Assembly (NCBI GenBank): GCA_002437285.1
Contig: DJOV01000107.1
Coordinates: forward strand, 1 to 5,643
Reading direction: 5' to 3'
Length of the DNA stretch: 5,643 bases
Source of the DNA: Prevotella sp. UBA6429
Lineage (GTDB): Bacteria; Bacteroidota; Bacteroidia; Bacteroidales; Bacteroidaceae
The position numbers and the translations under genes are program-made. Each line of letters opens with the position of its first letter. Position 1 is the stretch's first letter. Shown piece after piece: positions 1 through 5,643 of the stretch. The notes beneath the pieces were generated by a model that saw only the letters and a program-made list of their open reading frames with translations, was not told where the DNA came from and did no database searches.

Positions 1-112
1 TTTCTTATCCCGAACTGGGGTCTTGATTTGACACATCTGGGCACAATGGCTCCTTGCAGGTGATCATCAACCGATGTGTCAAACCAAAGCATTTTGTCAA
101 AATAATAAGAAA
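1..112. repeat. Nested inverted repeats in left intergenic region
   Basis: No gene is supportable in bases 1-185. Three symmetric elements are nested here. TTTCTTAT (1-8) is inverted as ATAAGAAA (105-112). TTTGACACATC (27-37) is perfectly inverted as GATGTGTCAAA (73-83) around a 35-base spacer. ATTTTGTCAAAAT (91-103) is itself a palindrome with a central T. The core TGTCAA/TTGACA therefore occurs three times. The layout could be a large imperfect stem-loop, an operator region for a gene to the left, or a small non-autonomous repeat element; the sequence alone does not decide. Short reading frames reaching the left edge could be the last codons of an outside gene, but nothing in them is recognisable. 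Confidence 0.5.
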
Positions 113-141
113 AGCCAAGGCTCCATATGTGTTTTGTTGGC
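101..141 (-). terminator. Weak candidate terminator for the ATPase-ribF-CPBP operon
   Basis: On the minus strand GCCAA (141-137) can pair with TTGGC (118-114) around an 18-base loop, followed by a T-rich run (TTTTCTTATTATTT, 113-100). It lies about 45 bases past the protease stop codon, where the operon should end. The stem is only five pairs and the loop is long, so this is a weak intrinsic terminator at best. The GC-rich hairpin just upstream (138-171) may contribute. Confidence 0.33.
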
Positions 142-171
142 CCAAGGATGGGGCGCGCCCCTCCTGAGCCA
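138..171. repeat. GC-rich imperfect hairpin around a GGGGCGCGCCCC palindrome
   Basis: GGGGCGCGCCCC (150-161) is a perfect 12-base palindrome. The flanks extend the pairing: AGGA (145-148) with TCCT (162-165) past a one-base bulge, then TGGC (138-141) with GCCA (168-171) past a small internal loop. It begins 14 bases beyond the CPBP stop codon, so it may stall polymerase or protect the 3' end of the operon transcript. No T tract follows it directly on either strand, so it is not a standard intrinsic terminator by itself. Confidence 0.45.
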
Positions 172-185
172 GAAAGACTGTCACG

Positions 186-1019
186 TCACCCTCTCTTCAT
201 TCGCATGTTGAGCTGGAAGAGGCTGGGCAGCAGGATGCAGAGCGAGAAGCCCAAGCCCATCCACATCGTTTGGCTGTTGCCGTGGAAGAGGTCGATGAGC
301 TTGCCGTCGCCCAGTTGGGGCATGAGTTTGAACAAGGCATAGGCCACGGTGTTGTTGACCCAATGGAAGAGCAGGCCGGGAATGATGGATCCCGTGCGAT
401 AGTACATCCAGCCCAGCAGCAGGCCGATGGGCAAGGCGTGCGCAAACTGTGCCATGTTCATGTGGACGGCACCGAAGAGCACGGCCGAGATGAGGATGGG
501 CCACCAGTGGGCCTTGGCCGGGAACAGCTTCAGCAGTGAGCGCAGCACGGCCCCGCGAAACACCATCTCCTCAGCCACGGGACCGAGGATGCCGATGGCC
601 AGGTAGCCCAGCGGCTCCCTCATGACGCTCTCGAAGAGCTGTGTGGTGGAGTCGGGCATGGAGATTTGCATCTGCTCCACGATCCACTCAGAAGGCAGGA
701 TGGTGCCCAGGGCCAGTGTGGCCACCCACGCCAGTGTGGTCCAGGGATGGGAAGCGAGCCACACACGCGACACGGGCGACCAGCGCAGGCGGGCGAAGAG
801 CAACAGCGTCAGCAGGCTGCTCAGCGCCATGTAGGCCACGGTCATCTGGGGAGTCATGTGCAGGACTCCCTTCATGAGGGCCTGTCCGATGGCGGGCCAG
901 GATTGTCCGTCATGCCACATGCCAATGGCACCGAAGCCCAAGCCCAAAACGGTCTGGATGAGAAAGAAAACGATAATATAAGATATAATGTTGAATGTCG
1001 TGTGAAGGGTCTTATTCAT
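186..1019 (-). CDS. CPBP family intramembrane metalloprotease (CAAX/Abi family)
   Basis: A predicted integral membrane protease of 277 residues, the last gene of the operon. The three CPBP motifs are present and in order: EEMVFRG (E150, E151, R155), FGAVH (F182 to H186), and FHWVNN (H219, N223). In this family the glutamates and histidines form the membrane-embedded active site. Hydrophobic segments suggest about eight membrane spans, roughly at 9-29, 58-76, 92-108, 137-149, 173-185, 195-207, 212-228 and 252-270. The ATG at 1019 is preferred because the mature-looking protein begins MNKTLHTTF and directly enters the first span. It overlaps the ribF stop by 8 bases (ATGAATAA), typical of translational coupling. 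An earlier in-frame ATG at 1100 would add 27 polar residues lying wholly within ribF and is unlikely. The substrate is unknown: bacterial members include prenyl-protein-protease-like, bacteriocin-immunity and scaffold proteins, and nothing here selects one. Confidence 0.88.
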   Translation of the reverse strand: MNKTLHTTFNIISYIIVFFLIQTVLGLGFGAIGMWHDGQSWPAIGQALMKGVLHMTPQMTVAYMALSSLLTLLLFARLRWSPVSRVWLASHPWTTLAWVATLALGTILPSEWIVEQMQISMPDSTTQLFESVMREPLGYLAIGILGPVAEEMVFRGAVLRSLLKLFPAKAHWWPILISAVLFGAVHMNMAQFAHALPIGLLLGWMYYRTGSIIPGLLFHWVNNTVAYALFKLMPQLGDGKLIDLFHGNSQTMWMGLGFSLCILLPSLFQLNMRMKRG

Positions 1020-1959
1020 GTTCTGTGTGTTTTGACAATTGTTGTTCCACCTGTTTTTCATCTTCCTTGAGCTGTTCCACGAGCTCGGTGACGTTGGCAA
1101 ACTTGCGCTCCTCGCGGATGCGGCTCACAAACGACACTTGCAGCACGCGCCCGTAGATGTCCTCGTCGAAGTGGAAGATGTAAGCCTCCAATGTCTGCTC
1201 ATGGCCGCCGAAGGTGGGGCGCGTGCCGATGTTCATCATGGCGGGGCGGAAAGCCATGCTGTGCTCCAGCCGCACCTTCACGGCGTAGACACCGCCTGCG
1301 GGGATGAGTTGGCCGAAGCTGGAGGTGTCGAGGTTGGCCGTGGGGAAGCCCAGGCGCCGACCCTCCTTGTGACCGTCGACCACCGTGCCGGCGATGGTGT
1401 AGTCGTAGCCCAGGCAACGGTTGGCCAGTTCGATCTCGCCTTCCTTCACCAGGGCGCGCACCACCGATGAACTGATGTTGACGCCGCCCATCACAAACGC
1501 CGCGTTGTGGATGACCTCGATGCCCAGCTCGTGGCCGTAGCGCACGTAGTCGTCGAAGCCCTCCGTGCGGTTGTGCCCGAAGCGGTTGTCGTAGCCGATG
1601 ATGAGCTTGCGCACGTTGAGGCGGTCGCGCAGCACACGGGCCATGAAGTCGCGGGCCGAGAGACTGGCCATCTCCCGGTCGAAGTGGAGCAGGGCGGTGG
1701 CGTCCACGCCCGTCTTTGAGAGTAGCAGGAGTTTGGTGTCGAGCGTCGAGAGCAGCTCGGGCTGGTAGTCTTGCCGCAGCACTTGCCGCGGATGGCGGTC
1801 GAAGGTCACCACAAGCGAACTGAGGCCCGACCGGGTGGCCTCTTGCCGCACTTGGCTGATGAGGTATTGGTGGCCGCGGTGCACGCCATCGAAGAAGCCG
1901 ATGGTGGCCACGCTGGGCACCAACGGCTCCGTTTGCTCGTTGAGATATATCGTTTTCAT
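1012..1959 (-). CDS. ribF: Bifunctional riboflavin kinase / FAD synthetase
   Basis: Cytoplasmic enzyme of 315 residues that phosphorylates riboflavin to FMN and then adenylylates FMN to FAD. The N-terminal nucleotidyltransferase domain (about 15-170) shows the HxGH-type signature GFFDGVHRGH (21-30) and the ISSSVVR motif (162-168). The C-terminal riboflavin kinase domain (about 185-305) shows GRRLGFPTANL (200-210, with the PTAN nucleotide/Mg site at 206-209), MNIGTRPTF (242-250), and LEAYIF (257-262) with the probable catalytic glutamate E258. The length is normal for a bacterial RibF and both activities look intact. The start is 7 bases after the ATPase stop, and the end overlaps the protease start by 8 bases, so it is the middle gene of the operon. 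No FMN riboswitch is visible before it; expression probably follows the ATPase promoter. Confidence 0.96.
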   Translation of the reverse strand: MKTIYLNEQTEPLVPSVATIGFFDGVHRGHQYLISQVRQEATRSGLSSLVVTFDRHPRQVLRQDYQPELLSTLDTKLLLLSKTGVDATALLHFDREMASLSARDFMARVLRDRLNVRKLIIGYDNRFGHNRTEGFDDYVRYGHELGIEVIHNAAFVMGGVNISSSVVRALVKEGEIELANRCLGYDYTIAGTVVDGHKEGRRLGFPTANLDTSSFGQLIPAGGVYAVKVRLEHSMAFRPAMMNIGTRPTFGGHEQTLEAYIFHFDEDIYGRVLQVSFVSRIREERKFANVTELVEQLKEDEKQVEQQLSKHTEHE

Positions 1960-1966
1960 GTCTGTA

Positions 1967-4588
1967 TCAAATGGTCTGTTTGCTCTTGCGCAGGCGTTTC
2001 CATCCGCGCCACAGCTCGCCTACCCACAGCACGCAGGAGGTGCCCAGCGTGATGACGGCCCACTCGGTGAGCGACAGGGGAAGCGTGCGGAACATCTTGC
2101 CTCCGAAGGTGACGATGGCCCACTGGCCGACCAGCACCAACGCCAGCACCAACACCAGGCCGCGGTCGCGCCAGAAGTGGCGGAAGGCCGAGTGGTCCGA
2201 ACCAAGGCTCTTGGCATTGAAGAGATTCCAGAACTGCAACATCACGAAGGTGGTGAAGAACAGCGTCAGCTCGTGTACGTCGACCACGCTGCCCGCTCCG
2301 TGGCGCTCACACCACAGGAGGAACACGAACATCACCGCGAAGAATGTCACACCGCAGGAGATGATGCCGCAGGCCATCTGCCGCGTGATGATGAAGTCGG
2401 TGCCCTTGCGGGGCTTGTCGCGCATCACCTCGTGTGAGGGTGGGAGCGAAGCCAGGGCCATGGCAGCGAAAGTGTCCATGATGAGGTTGACCCAGAGTAT
2501 CTGCGTCACGGTCAGTGGCATCTCCGTGCCTATCACGGAGCCGCCCAGCACGAGCAGCAAGGCCGCTACGTTGACGACCAGCTGGAAGAACAGGAAACGC
2601 TGCAGGTTCTTGTAGAGCGAGCGTCCCCACATCACGGCATTGGCGATGGCGTGGAAGCTGTCGTCGAGCAGCGTGATGTCGGAAGCCTGCTTGGCCACGG
2701 AGGTACCCGAGCCGAGGGAGAGACCCACGTGGGCATGGTTGAGCGCCGGGGCGTCGTTGGTGCCGTCACCCGTCACGGCCACCACCTCGCCATGGCGCTG
2801 CAACATCTCCACGAGGCGTTGCTTGTCGGTGGGGCGTGCGCGCGACATGACGCGCAGGGCCTCGCAGCGCTTGTAAGCCTCCTCGTCGGTGAGGGCCGCG
2901 AAGTCGGCGCCGGTGATGTGCCAGTCGGCTTGCCCGGCCTTGTCCTGGGCGGGCCAGATGCCTATCTGGCGCGCTATCTCGATGGCCGTGGCCGAAGTGT
3001 CGCCCGTCACCACCTTCACCTGGATGCCGGCGCGGTGGCACTCGGCCACGGCCGGTGGCACGTCGGGGCGTATGGGGTCGCTGATGGCCACCACGCCTTG
3101 TAGCTTGAAGGGGCCGTCACCCTCTCGACAAGCGAAGGCCAGTGTGCGCATGGCCTGTTGCTGGTAGCGGGCCAGCACCTCCTCGGTGCGCTGGCGCTCC
3201 TCGTCGCTGATGGTACACATGGACAGGATGATCTCGGGCGCTCCTTTCGCGAATGTCAAGGTTTTGTCGCCCATGGCAACGGTGGTCTGCATGTATTTCT
3301 TCTCGGTGCTGAAAGGCTGCTGGCTGACCACGCGGCAGCTCTGTCGCAAGGCGGCATAGCCCTTGCCGTGGTCGCGAAGCCAGAGGAGCAGGGCTCCTTC
3401 CGTTGGGTTTCCCACCACCTTCTCGCCGTCGAGCTCTGCGGTGGAGTTGACGGCCATGGCCATGTCGAGCAGTTGGTCGTCTGCCGCTGTCTCCGATTGC
3501 CCAGCGGACGTTTCGCTGCGTGTCAGGTTGCCCACACGCATCTTGTTTTGCGTCAGGGTGCCCGTCTTGTCTGTGCAGATGACGGTCACCGCACCCATTG
3601 TTTCCGAGGCGTGGAGCTTGCGCACCAGGACATTCGACTTCAGCATGCGGCGCATGTTGAGAGCCAGGGTCAAGGTGACGGCCATGGGCAATCCCTCGGG
3701 CACCGCCATCACGATCAGCGTGACGGCCATCATGAAGTAGTTGAGCACGATTTGCAACATGCCGAAATAGTCGTTGCCGTGCCAAATGGGGTTGGTGAAG
3801 ATGTCGTGCAGAAGGAACGTGGCGAAGGCCACGATGGAGATGATCGTTCCGACCTTGGAGATGAGCTTGGCCAATTTGCCCAGTTGTATGCTGAGGGGAG
3901 TCTTCACCTGTGTGCGTTCCGTGGACCGCTGTGCCACCTTGCCGATCTCCGTGGCGTCGCCCACGGCAGTCACCACCGCCACGCCATGGCCGTTCATGAC
4001 CATGGTGGAGCGCAGGATGACGTTGGGTGGGTATGCCTCGTTGCCCCCTGTCGTGTCGCTGAGGCTCTTGGTAGCCAGTGGCTCTCCCGTCAGGCTCGAT
4101 TCGTCGACTTGCAGGTTGGTGGCCTCCACCAGCTGGGCGTCGGCAGGTATCTCGTCGCCCACCTCCACCAGGATGAGGTCGCCCACGACGATGTCGCGCC
4201 TGCGCACTTCGGTCACATGGCCGTCGCGCCGCACCTTCACCATCTGGTCCTCGTTCATGGCAGTCAGAACGCTGAAGCGCCGTGCCGCGTCACATTCGAA
4301 GTAGAAGCCCACGGTCGTGGCGATGATGATTGCAGCGATGATGCCGATGGTCTCGACGAAATCGTTCTCAATGAAGGCAAGCGCCAAGGAGACAAGTGCC
4401 GCGACAAGAAGAATCTGGATGATGGGGTCGCGGTATTTCTCCAGGTAGAGCTTCCACAGTGGGGTGCGCTCAGGTGGCGTCAGCACATTCTCGCCGTGCT
4501 GGCGGCGACTGGTTGCCACTTGGTTTGCGTTCAAGCCTTGCGAATTCACGTTTTCGGGTGATGTCGTGTTCATGATGATAAGTTTCAT
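1967..4588 (-). CDS. Calcium-translocating P-type ATPase, PMCA-type (P2B-like)
   Basis: Inner-membrane pump of 873 residues, predicted to export Ca2+ using ATP. Visible elements: N-terminal cation-ATPase region (about 15-55); TM1-2 (about 56-97); actuator domain with LTGEP at 166-170; TM3-4 (about 245-305) with PEGLP at 297-301; phosphorylation site CTDKTGTLT with D340; nucleotide-binding KGAP (448-451); TGD (528-530); PTDK (586-589); hinge TGDGTNDAP (606-614); and six C-terminal spans (about 660-858). E298 in TM4 and N701 and D705 in NLIMDT match the single Ca2+ site of PMCA pumps. The SERCA site-I glutamate in TM5 is replaced by alanine (A676, after N673), which favours one Ca2+ per cycle. 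The actuator motif is TGEP rather than TGES, keeping the essential E169. The start may be the ATG at 4588 or the one at 4573 (MNTTSPENV); neither has a clear ribosome site. First gene of the operon. Another divalent cation as substrate cannot be excluded. Confidence 0.94.
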   Translation of the reverse strand: MKLIIMNTTSPENVNSQGLNANQVATSRRQHGENVLTPPERTPLWKLYLEKYRDPIIQILLVAALVSLALAFIENDFVETIGIIAAIIIATTVGFYFECDAARRFSVLTAMNEDQMVKVRRDGHVTEVRRRDIVVGDLILVEVGDEIPADAQLVEATNLQVDESSLTGEPLATKSLSDTTGGNEAYPPNVILRSTMVMNGHGVAVVTAVGDATEIGKVAQRSTERTQVKTPLSIQLGKLAKLISKVGTIISIVAFATFLLHDIFTNPIWHGNDYFGMLQIVLNYFMMAVTLIVMAVPEGLPMAVTLTLALNMRRMLKSNVLVRKLHASETMGAVTVICTDKTGTLTQNKMRVGNLTRSETSAGQSETAADDQLLDMAMAVNSTAELDGEKVVGNPTEGALLLWLRDHGKGYAALRQSCRVVSQQPFSTEKKYMQTTVAMGDKTLTFAKGAPEIILSMCTISDEERQRTEEVLARYQQQAMRTLAFACREGDGPFKLQGVVAISDPIRPDVPPAVAECHRAGIQVKVVTGDTSATAIEIARQIGIWPAQDKAGQADWHITGADFAALTDEEAYKRCEALRVMSRARPTDKQRLVEMLQRHGEVVAVTGDGTNDAPALNHAHVGLSLGSGTSVAKQASDITLLDDSFHAIANAVMWGRSLYKNLQRFLFFQLVVNVAALLLVLGGSVIGTEMPLTVTQILWVNLIMDTFAAMALASLPPSHEVMRDKPRKGTDFIITRQMACGIISCGVTFFAVMFVFLLWCERHGAGSVVDVHELTLFFTTFVMLQFWNLFNAKSLGSDHSAFRHFWRDRGLVLVLALVLVGQWAIVTFGGKMFRTLPLSLTEWAVITLGTSCVLWVGELWRGWKRLRKSKQTI

Positions 4589-4667
4589 GGGGACTGTATT
4601 TCCGTGACGCTTCAGGTGTGGTGAAAGTGCCCGGGGACATGACTCCCATGCTGTTTGTTGGTTGGTG

Positions 4668-4700
4668 CAAAGTTAGTTAATTACCCATAAAAGGGCGCAA
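4668..4700 (-). promoter_or_regulatory. Candidate Bacteroidetes promoter for the ATPase operon
   Basis: Read on the minus strand, TAACTTTG (4675-4668) is an exact match to the Bacteroidetes -7 consensus TAnnTTTG. A TTG (4700-4698) lies 22 bases upstream as a partial -33 element, slightly further than usual. Transcription would begin near 4661-4664, giving an untranslated leader of about 75 bases before the ATPase start. The surrounding DNA is AT-rich, unlike the genes. The -33 match is poor, so confidence rests on the -7 box and its position. Confidence 0.6.
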
Positions 4701-4736
4701 GATTAAATATTATTTAGCTACTTTTTACAAAAAATA

Positions 4737-4768
4737 TTTGGAGTTTACACCGAAAGGCTGTACCTTTG
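4737..4768 (+). promoter_or_regulatory. Bacteroidetes promoter for the tRNA transcript
   Basis: TTTG (4737-4740), exactly 20 bases, then TACCTTTG (4761-4768): both elements and the spacing match the Bacteroidetes sigma-ABfr promoter (TTTG / TAnnTTTG). It points toward the tRNA, with expected transcription start near 4772-4775 and a leader of about 80 bases before the mature tRNA 5' end. Together with the leftward ATPase promoter it makes this a divergent promoter region. Confidence 0.75.
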
Positions 4769-4770
4769 CA

Positions 4771-4855
4771 ACGCTAAACGTGTGGAGGCCTTATATGGCA
4801 ATGGCTTGCCAATCCTGCAAGTAGTGGTATCAGCCGTCGCATCTTAGCGTCACAT
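4771..4855 (+). other. Leader upstream of the tRNA with inverted repeats
   Basis: This stretch between the promoter and the tRNA would be cut away by RNase P during maturation. It contains a perfect hairpin TGGCAA (4796-4801) / TTGCCA (4806-4811) with loop TGGC. An outer 7-base inverted repeat, ACGCTAA (4771-4777) and TTAGCGT (4844-4850), could close the whole leader if transcription begins at or before 4771. A nine-codon frame (ATG 4795 to TAG 4824) is also present but has no other support. Whether the leader has a role of its own is unknown. Confidence 0.4.
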
Positions 4856-4929
4856 GGACTTGTAGCTCAGTTGGTTAGAGCAACAGACTCATAATCTGGA
4901 GGTCCTAGGTTCAAGCCCTAGCTGGTCCA
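4856..4929 (+). tRNA. tRNA with CAT anticodon, probably elongator tRNA-Met
   Basis: A 74-base cloverleaf. The acceptor strands are GGACTTG and CTGGTCC with discriminator A; the D stem is GCTC/GAGC; the anticodon loop is CTCATAA, giving anticodon CAT; the T arm is CTAGG-TTCAAGC-CCTAG. CCA is not fully encoded (CC then T), so it must be added or completed enzymatically. The G1-C72 pair and the absence of the GGG/CCC anticodon-stem pairs argue against initiator tRNA. The body resembles elongator Met more than the CAT-reading Ile tRNA modified by TilS, though that alternative is not excluded. Oddities: T6 faces T67, T5-G68 is a wobble, and A27 faces G43. A promoter precedes it and a terminator follows 11 bases after its end. 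Confidence 0.93.
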
Positions 4930-4940
4930 CCTTAATAATG

Positions 4941-4971
4941 AAGCAGTTACGAACATCGTAACTGCTTTTTT
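4941..4971 (+). terminator. Intrinsic terminator after the tRNA
   Basis: AAGCAGTTACGA (4941-4952) and TCGTAACTGCTT (4956-4967) form a perfect 12-bp stem with a three-base loop ACA, followed by a T run through 4971. This is a textbook rho-independent terminator and ends the tRNA transcript. Confidence 0.9.
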
Positions 4972-4978
4972 CGTAGTA

Positions 4979-5027
4979 TGCGTAAACAATGCGTAAACAA
5001 ACTGTTTGAGTTGGAGATGTTTACGCA
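4979..5027. repeat. Tandem and inverted TGCGTAAACAA repeats beside the tRNA
   Basis: TGCGTAAACAA occurs twice in perfect tandem (4979-4989 and 4990-5000). TGTTTACGCA (5018-5027) is an inverted copy of ten bases. The second and third copies could form a 10-bp stem with an 18-base loop, but with no T tract after it. Clustered short repeats immediately downstream of a tRNA terminator are what recombinase arm-binding sites of a tRNA-integrated element could look like; this is inference, since no integrase gene is in view. A 17-codon frame across the repeats (4978-5031) is not supported as a gene. Confidence 0.6.
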
Positions 5028-5061
5028 ATGACATTCTGTAAAACTCAGCAACCACCTAATC

Positions 5062-5109
5062 AAAAACAACAAGCCCCATCTACATATAGCATATATGCGG
5101 ACAGGGCTT
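5062..5109 (-). terminator. Long terminator hairpin after the lipoprotein gene
   Basis: On the minus strand, bases 5109-5071 form an 18-bp stem closing on a three-base loop (TGC). AAGCCC pairs with GGGCTT at the base and CATATA with TATATG at the top, with one C-A mismatch and a few G-T pairs in between. It is followed by GTTGTTTTT (5070-5062). It begins six bases beyond the TAA stop of the lipoprotein gene and fits an intrinsic terminator for it. The plus strand lacks a T run after the hairpin, so it works in one direction only. Confidence 0.78.
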
Positions 5110-5115
5110 TAATCG

Positions 5116-5613
5116 TTAAAGTTCAAACTCAATAGTCTTATTTGACGCAAATGACACTAAACCCTCATAAACAGGATGCGCTGTGTCGTATTTGCCGTAA
5201 TAATCTGACTCATAAATTTTCATATAGTATTTACCTAATATCACATTGCTGAGTTTGAAACTTACATCGTACCTGCAATAACAGTCGGCTTCCATTGTCG
5301 GGTCTTGAGAATATGGTGTCAACACCACAATGATATCTCCGTCACAGACTTTCACTGATGGGCGGAATTCGCTCACAATGCAATTTGCTTCAAGGTCTGT
5401 GAACTTGAAGGTTGCCACCCCGTTCTTGTCAATGAAAATAGACACTTTGGGGCTCTTTTCCATTTCACTTCTGTAATACTCAGGTCGGCTCTCTTTTGCA
5501 GAGAAAGACCTTGTACATCCAGTATTAACAATATTGCTCAATCTCACTGACTTCATCACAATTTGCTCTGATGAGCAAGAGGCCAACACGAGTGTTGACA
5601 AGACACATCCCAA
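5116..5613 (-). CDS. Predicted small secreted lipoprotein of unknown function
   Basis: A 165-residue protein that I cannot assign to a named family. The N terminus has a hydrophobic stretch ending in a lipobox, LASC, with C13 as the probable lipidated cysteine, so it should be membrane-anchored outside the cytoplasm. The remainder is polar with alternating hydrophobic residues, suggesting a beta-rich fold. It has cysteines at 33, 78, 90, 111 and 113, the last two in CYCRYDVSF, followed by a Gly-x-Tyr turn (GKYYMKIY, 127-134). From memory, similar Cys-x-Cys...DVxF...GxY patterns occur in small Bacteroidales lipoproteins of unknown role. The start is uncertain: the only plausible in-frame start is TTG (5613), an in-frame TAG lies 12 bases further upstream, and the usual lysine-rich n-region is missing. 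The gene may use TTG, or its 5' end may be damaged. Sampled G+C is near 40%, far below the operon to the left, suggesting acquired DNA. Confidence 0.72.
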   Translation of the reverse strand: MGCVLSTLVLASCSSEQIVMKSVRLSNIVNTGCTRSFSAKESRPEYYRSEMEKSPKVSIFIDKNGVATFKFTDLEANCIVSEFRPSVKVCDGDIIVVLTPYSQDPTMEADCYCRYDVSFKLSNVILGKYYMKIYESDYYGKYDTAHPVYEGLVSFASNKTIEFEL

Positions 5614-5643
5614 TAAATTTGGGGTCTATGTTGATTCGTGTGG

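Noticed and set aside
1020..1100. Extended 304-residue version of the CPBP protease starting at 1100
   Set aside because: The extra 27 residues are polar, lie inside ribF, and precede a natural start (MNKTLH) that overlaps the ribF stop.
3158..4561. 467-codon open frame on the plus strand opposite the ATPase gene
   Set aside because: It lies wholly antisense to a gene with a full set of P-type ATPase motifs. Its translation is rich in His, Val, Asp and Gly with no recognisable domain, as expected for a shadow frame in high-G+C DNA.
4470..4670. 66-codon minus-strand frame over the ATPase start and promoter
   Set aside because: It overlaps the ATPase N terminus and reaches the predicted -7 box; no family features or separate start signals are present.
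4795..4824. Nine-codon frame (MAMACQSCK) in the tRNA leader
   Set aside because: The length is within chance expectation, and it sits in a hairpin of a transcript expected to be processed to tRNA; no ribosome site is seen.
4979..5027. CRISPR array
   Set aside because: The copies are only 11 bases, directly adjacent with no spacers, and one is inverted.
4978..5031. 17-codon frame (MRKQCVNKLF...) across the TGCGTAAACAA repeats
   Set aside because: Too short, lies just past a strong terminator with no promoter of its own, and its content is dictated by the repeats.

Overview
This window looks like Bacteroidales, most likely a Prevotella-like member. The evidence is the promoter style (TTTG, about 20 bases, then TAnnTTTG), the lack of Shine-Dalgarno sequences before the starts, the type of calcium pump, and a Bacteroidetes-style small lipoprotein. 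The assignment is inferred from sequence style, not from a database match.

Bases 1-185 hold no gene I can support. They contain nested inverted repeats, a GC-rich palindrome and a weak candidate terminator for the operon to the right. Bases 186-4588 are one compact leftward operon of high G+C (about 60-65% in sampled lines). In transcription order it encodes a PMCA-type Ca2+-transporting P-type ATPase, the bifunctional riboflavin kinase/FAD synthetase RibF, and a CPBP-family intramembrane protease. The gap between the first two is 7 bases, and the last two overlap by 8 bases, so co-transcription and translational coupling are likely. A TAACTTTG box sits about 80 bases upstream of the ATPase start.

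Bases 4589-4855 form an AT-rich divergent promoter region. A very good rightward promoter (TTTG-N20-TACCTTTG) drives a roughly 80-base leader and then a tRNA with a CAT anticodon, probably elongator Met. The tRNA is closed by a 12-bp perfect terminator hairpin.

To the right of the tRNA, sampled G+C falls to about 40%. A cluster of TGCGTAAACAA repeats lies just past the terminator, followed by a leftward gene for a small predicted lipoprotein with its own long terminator hairpin. The tRNA 3' end, the repeats and the composition shift together suggest the edge of an integrated element or genomic island. No integrase is visible in the window.

I see no clearly new biological system here. The points most worth following up are the possible island boundary at the tRNA, the unusual stem mismatches in that tRNA, its structured leader, and the lipoprotein's missing normal start.
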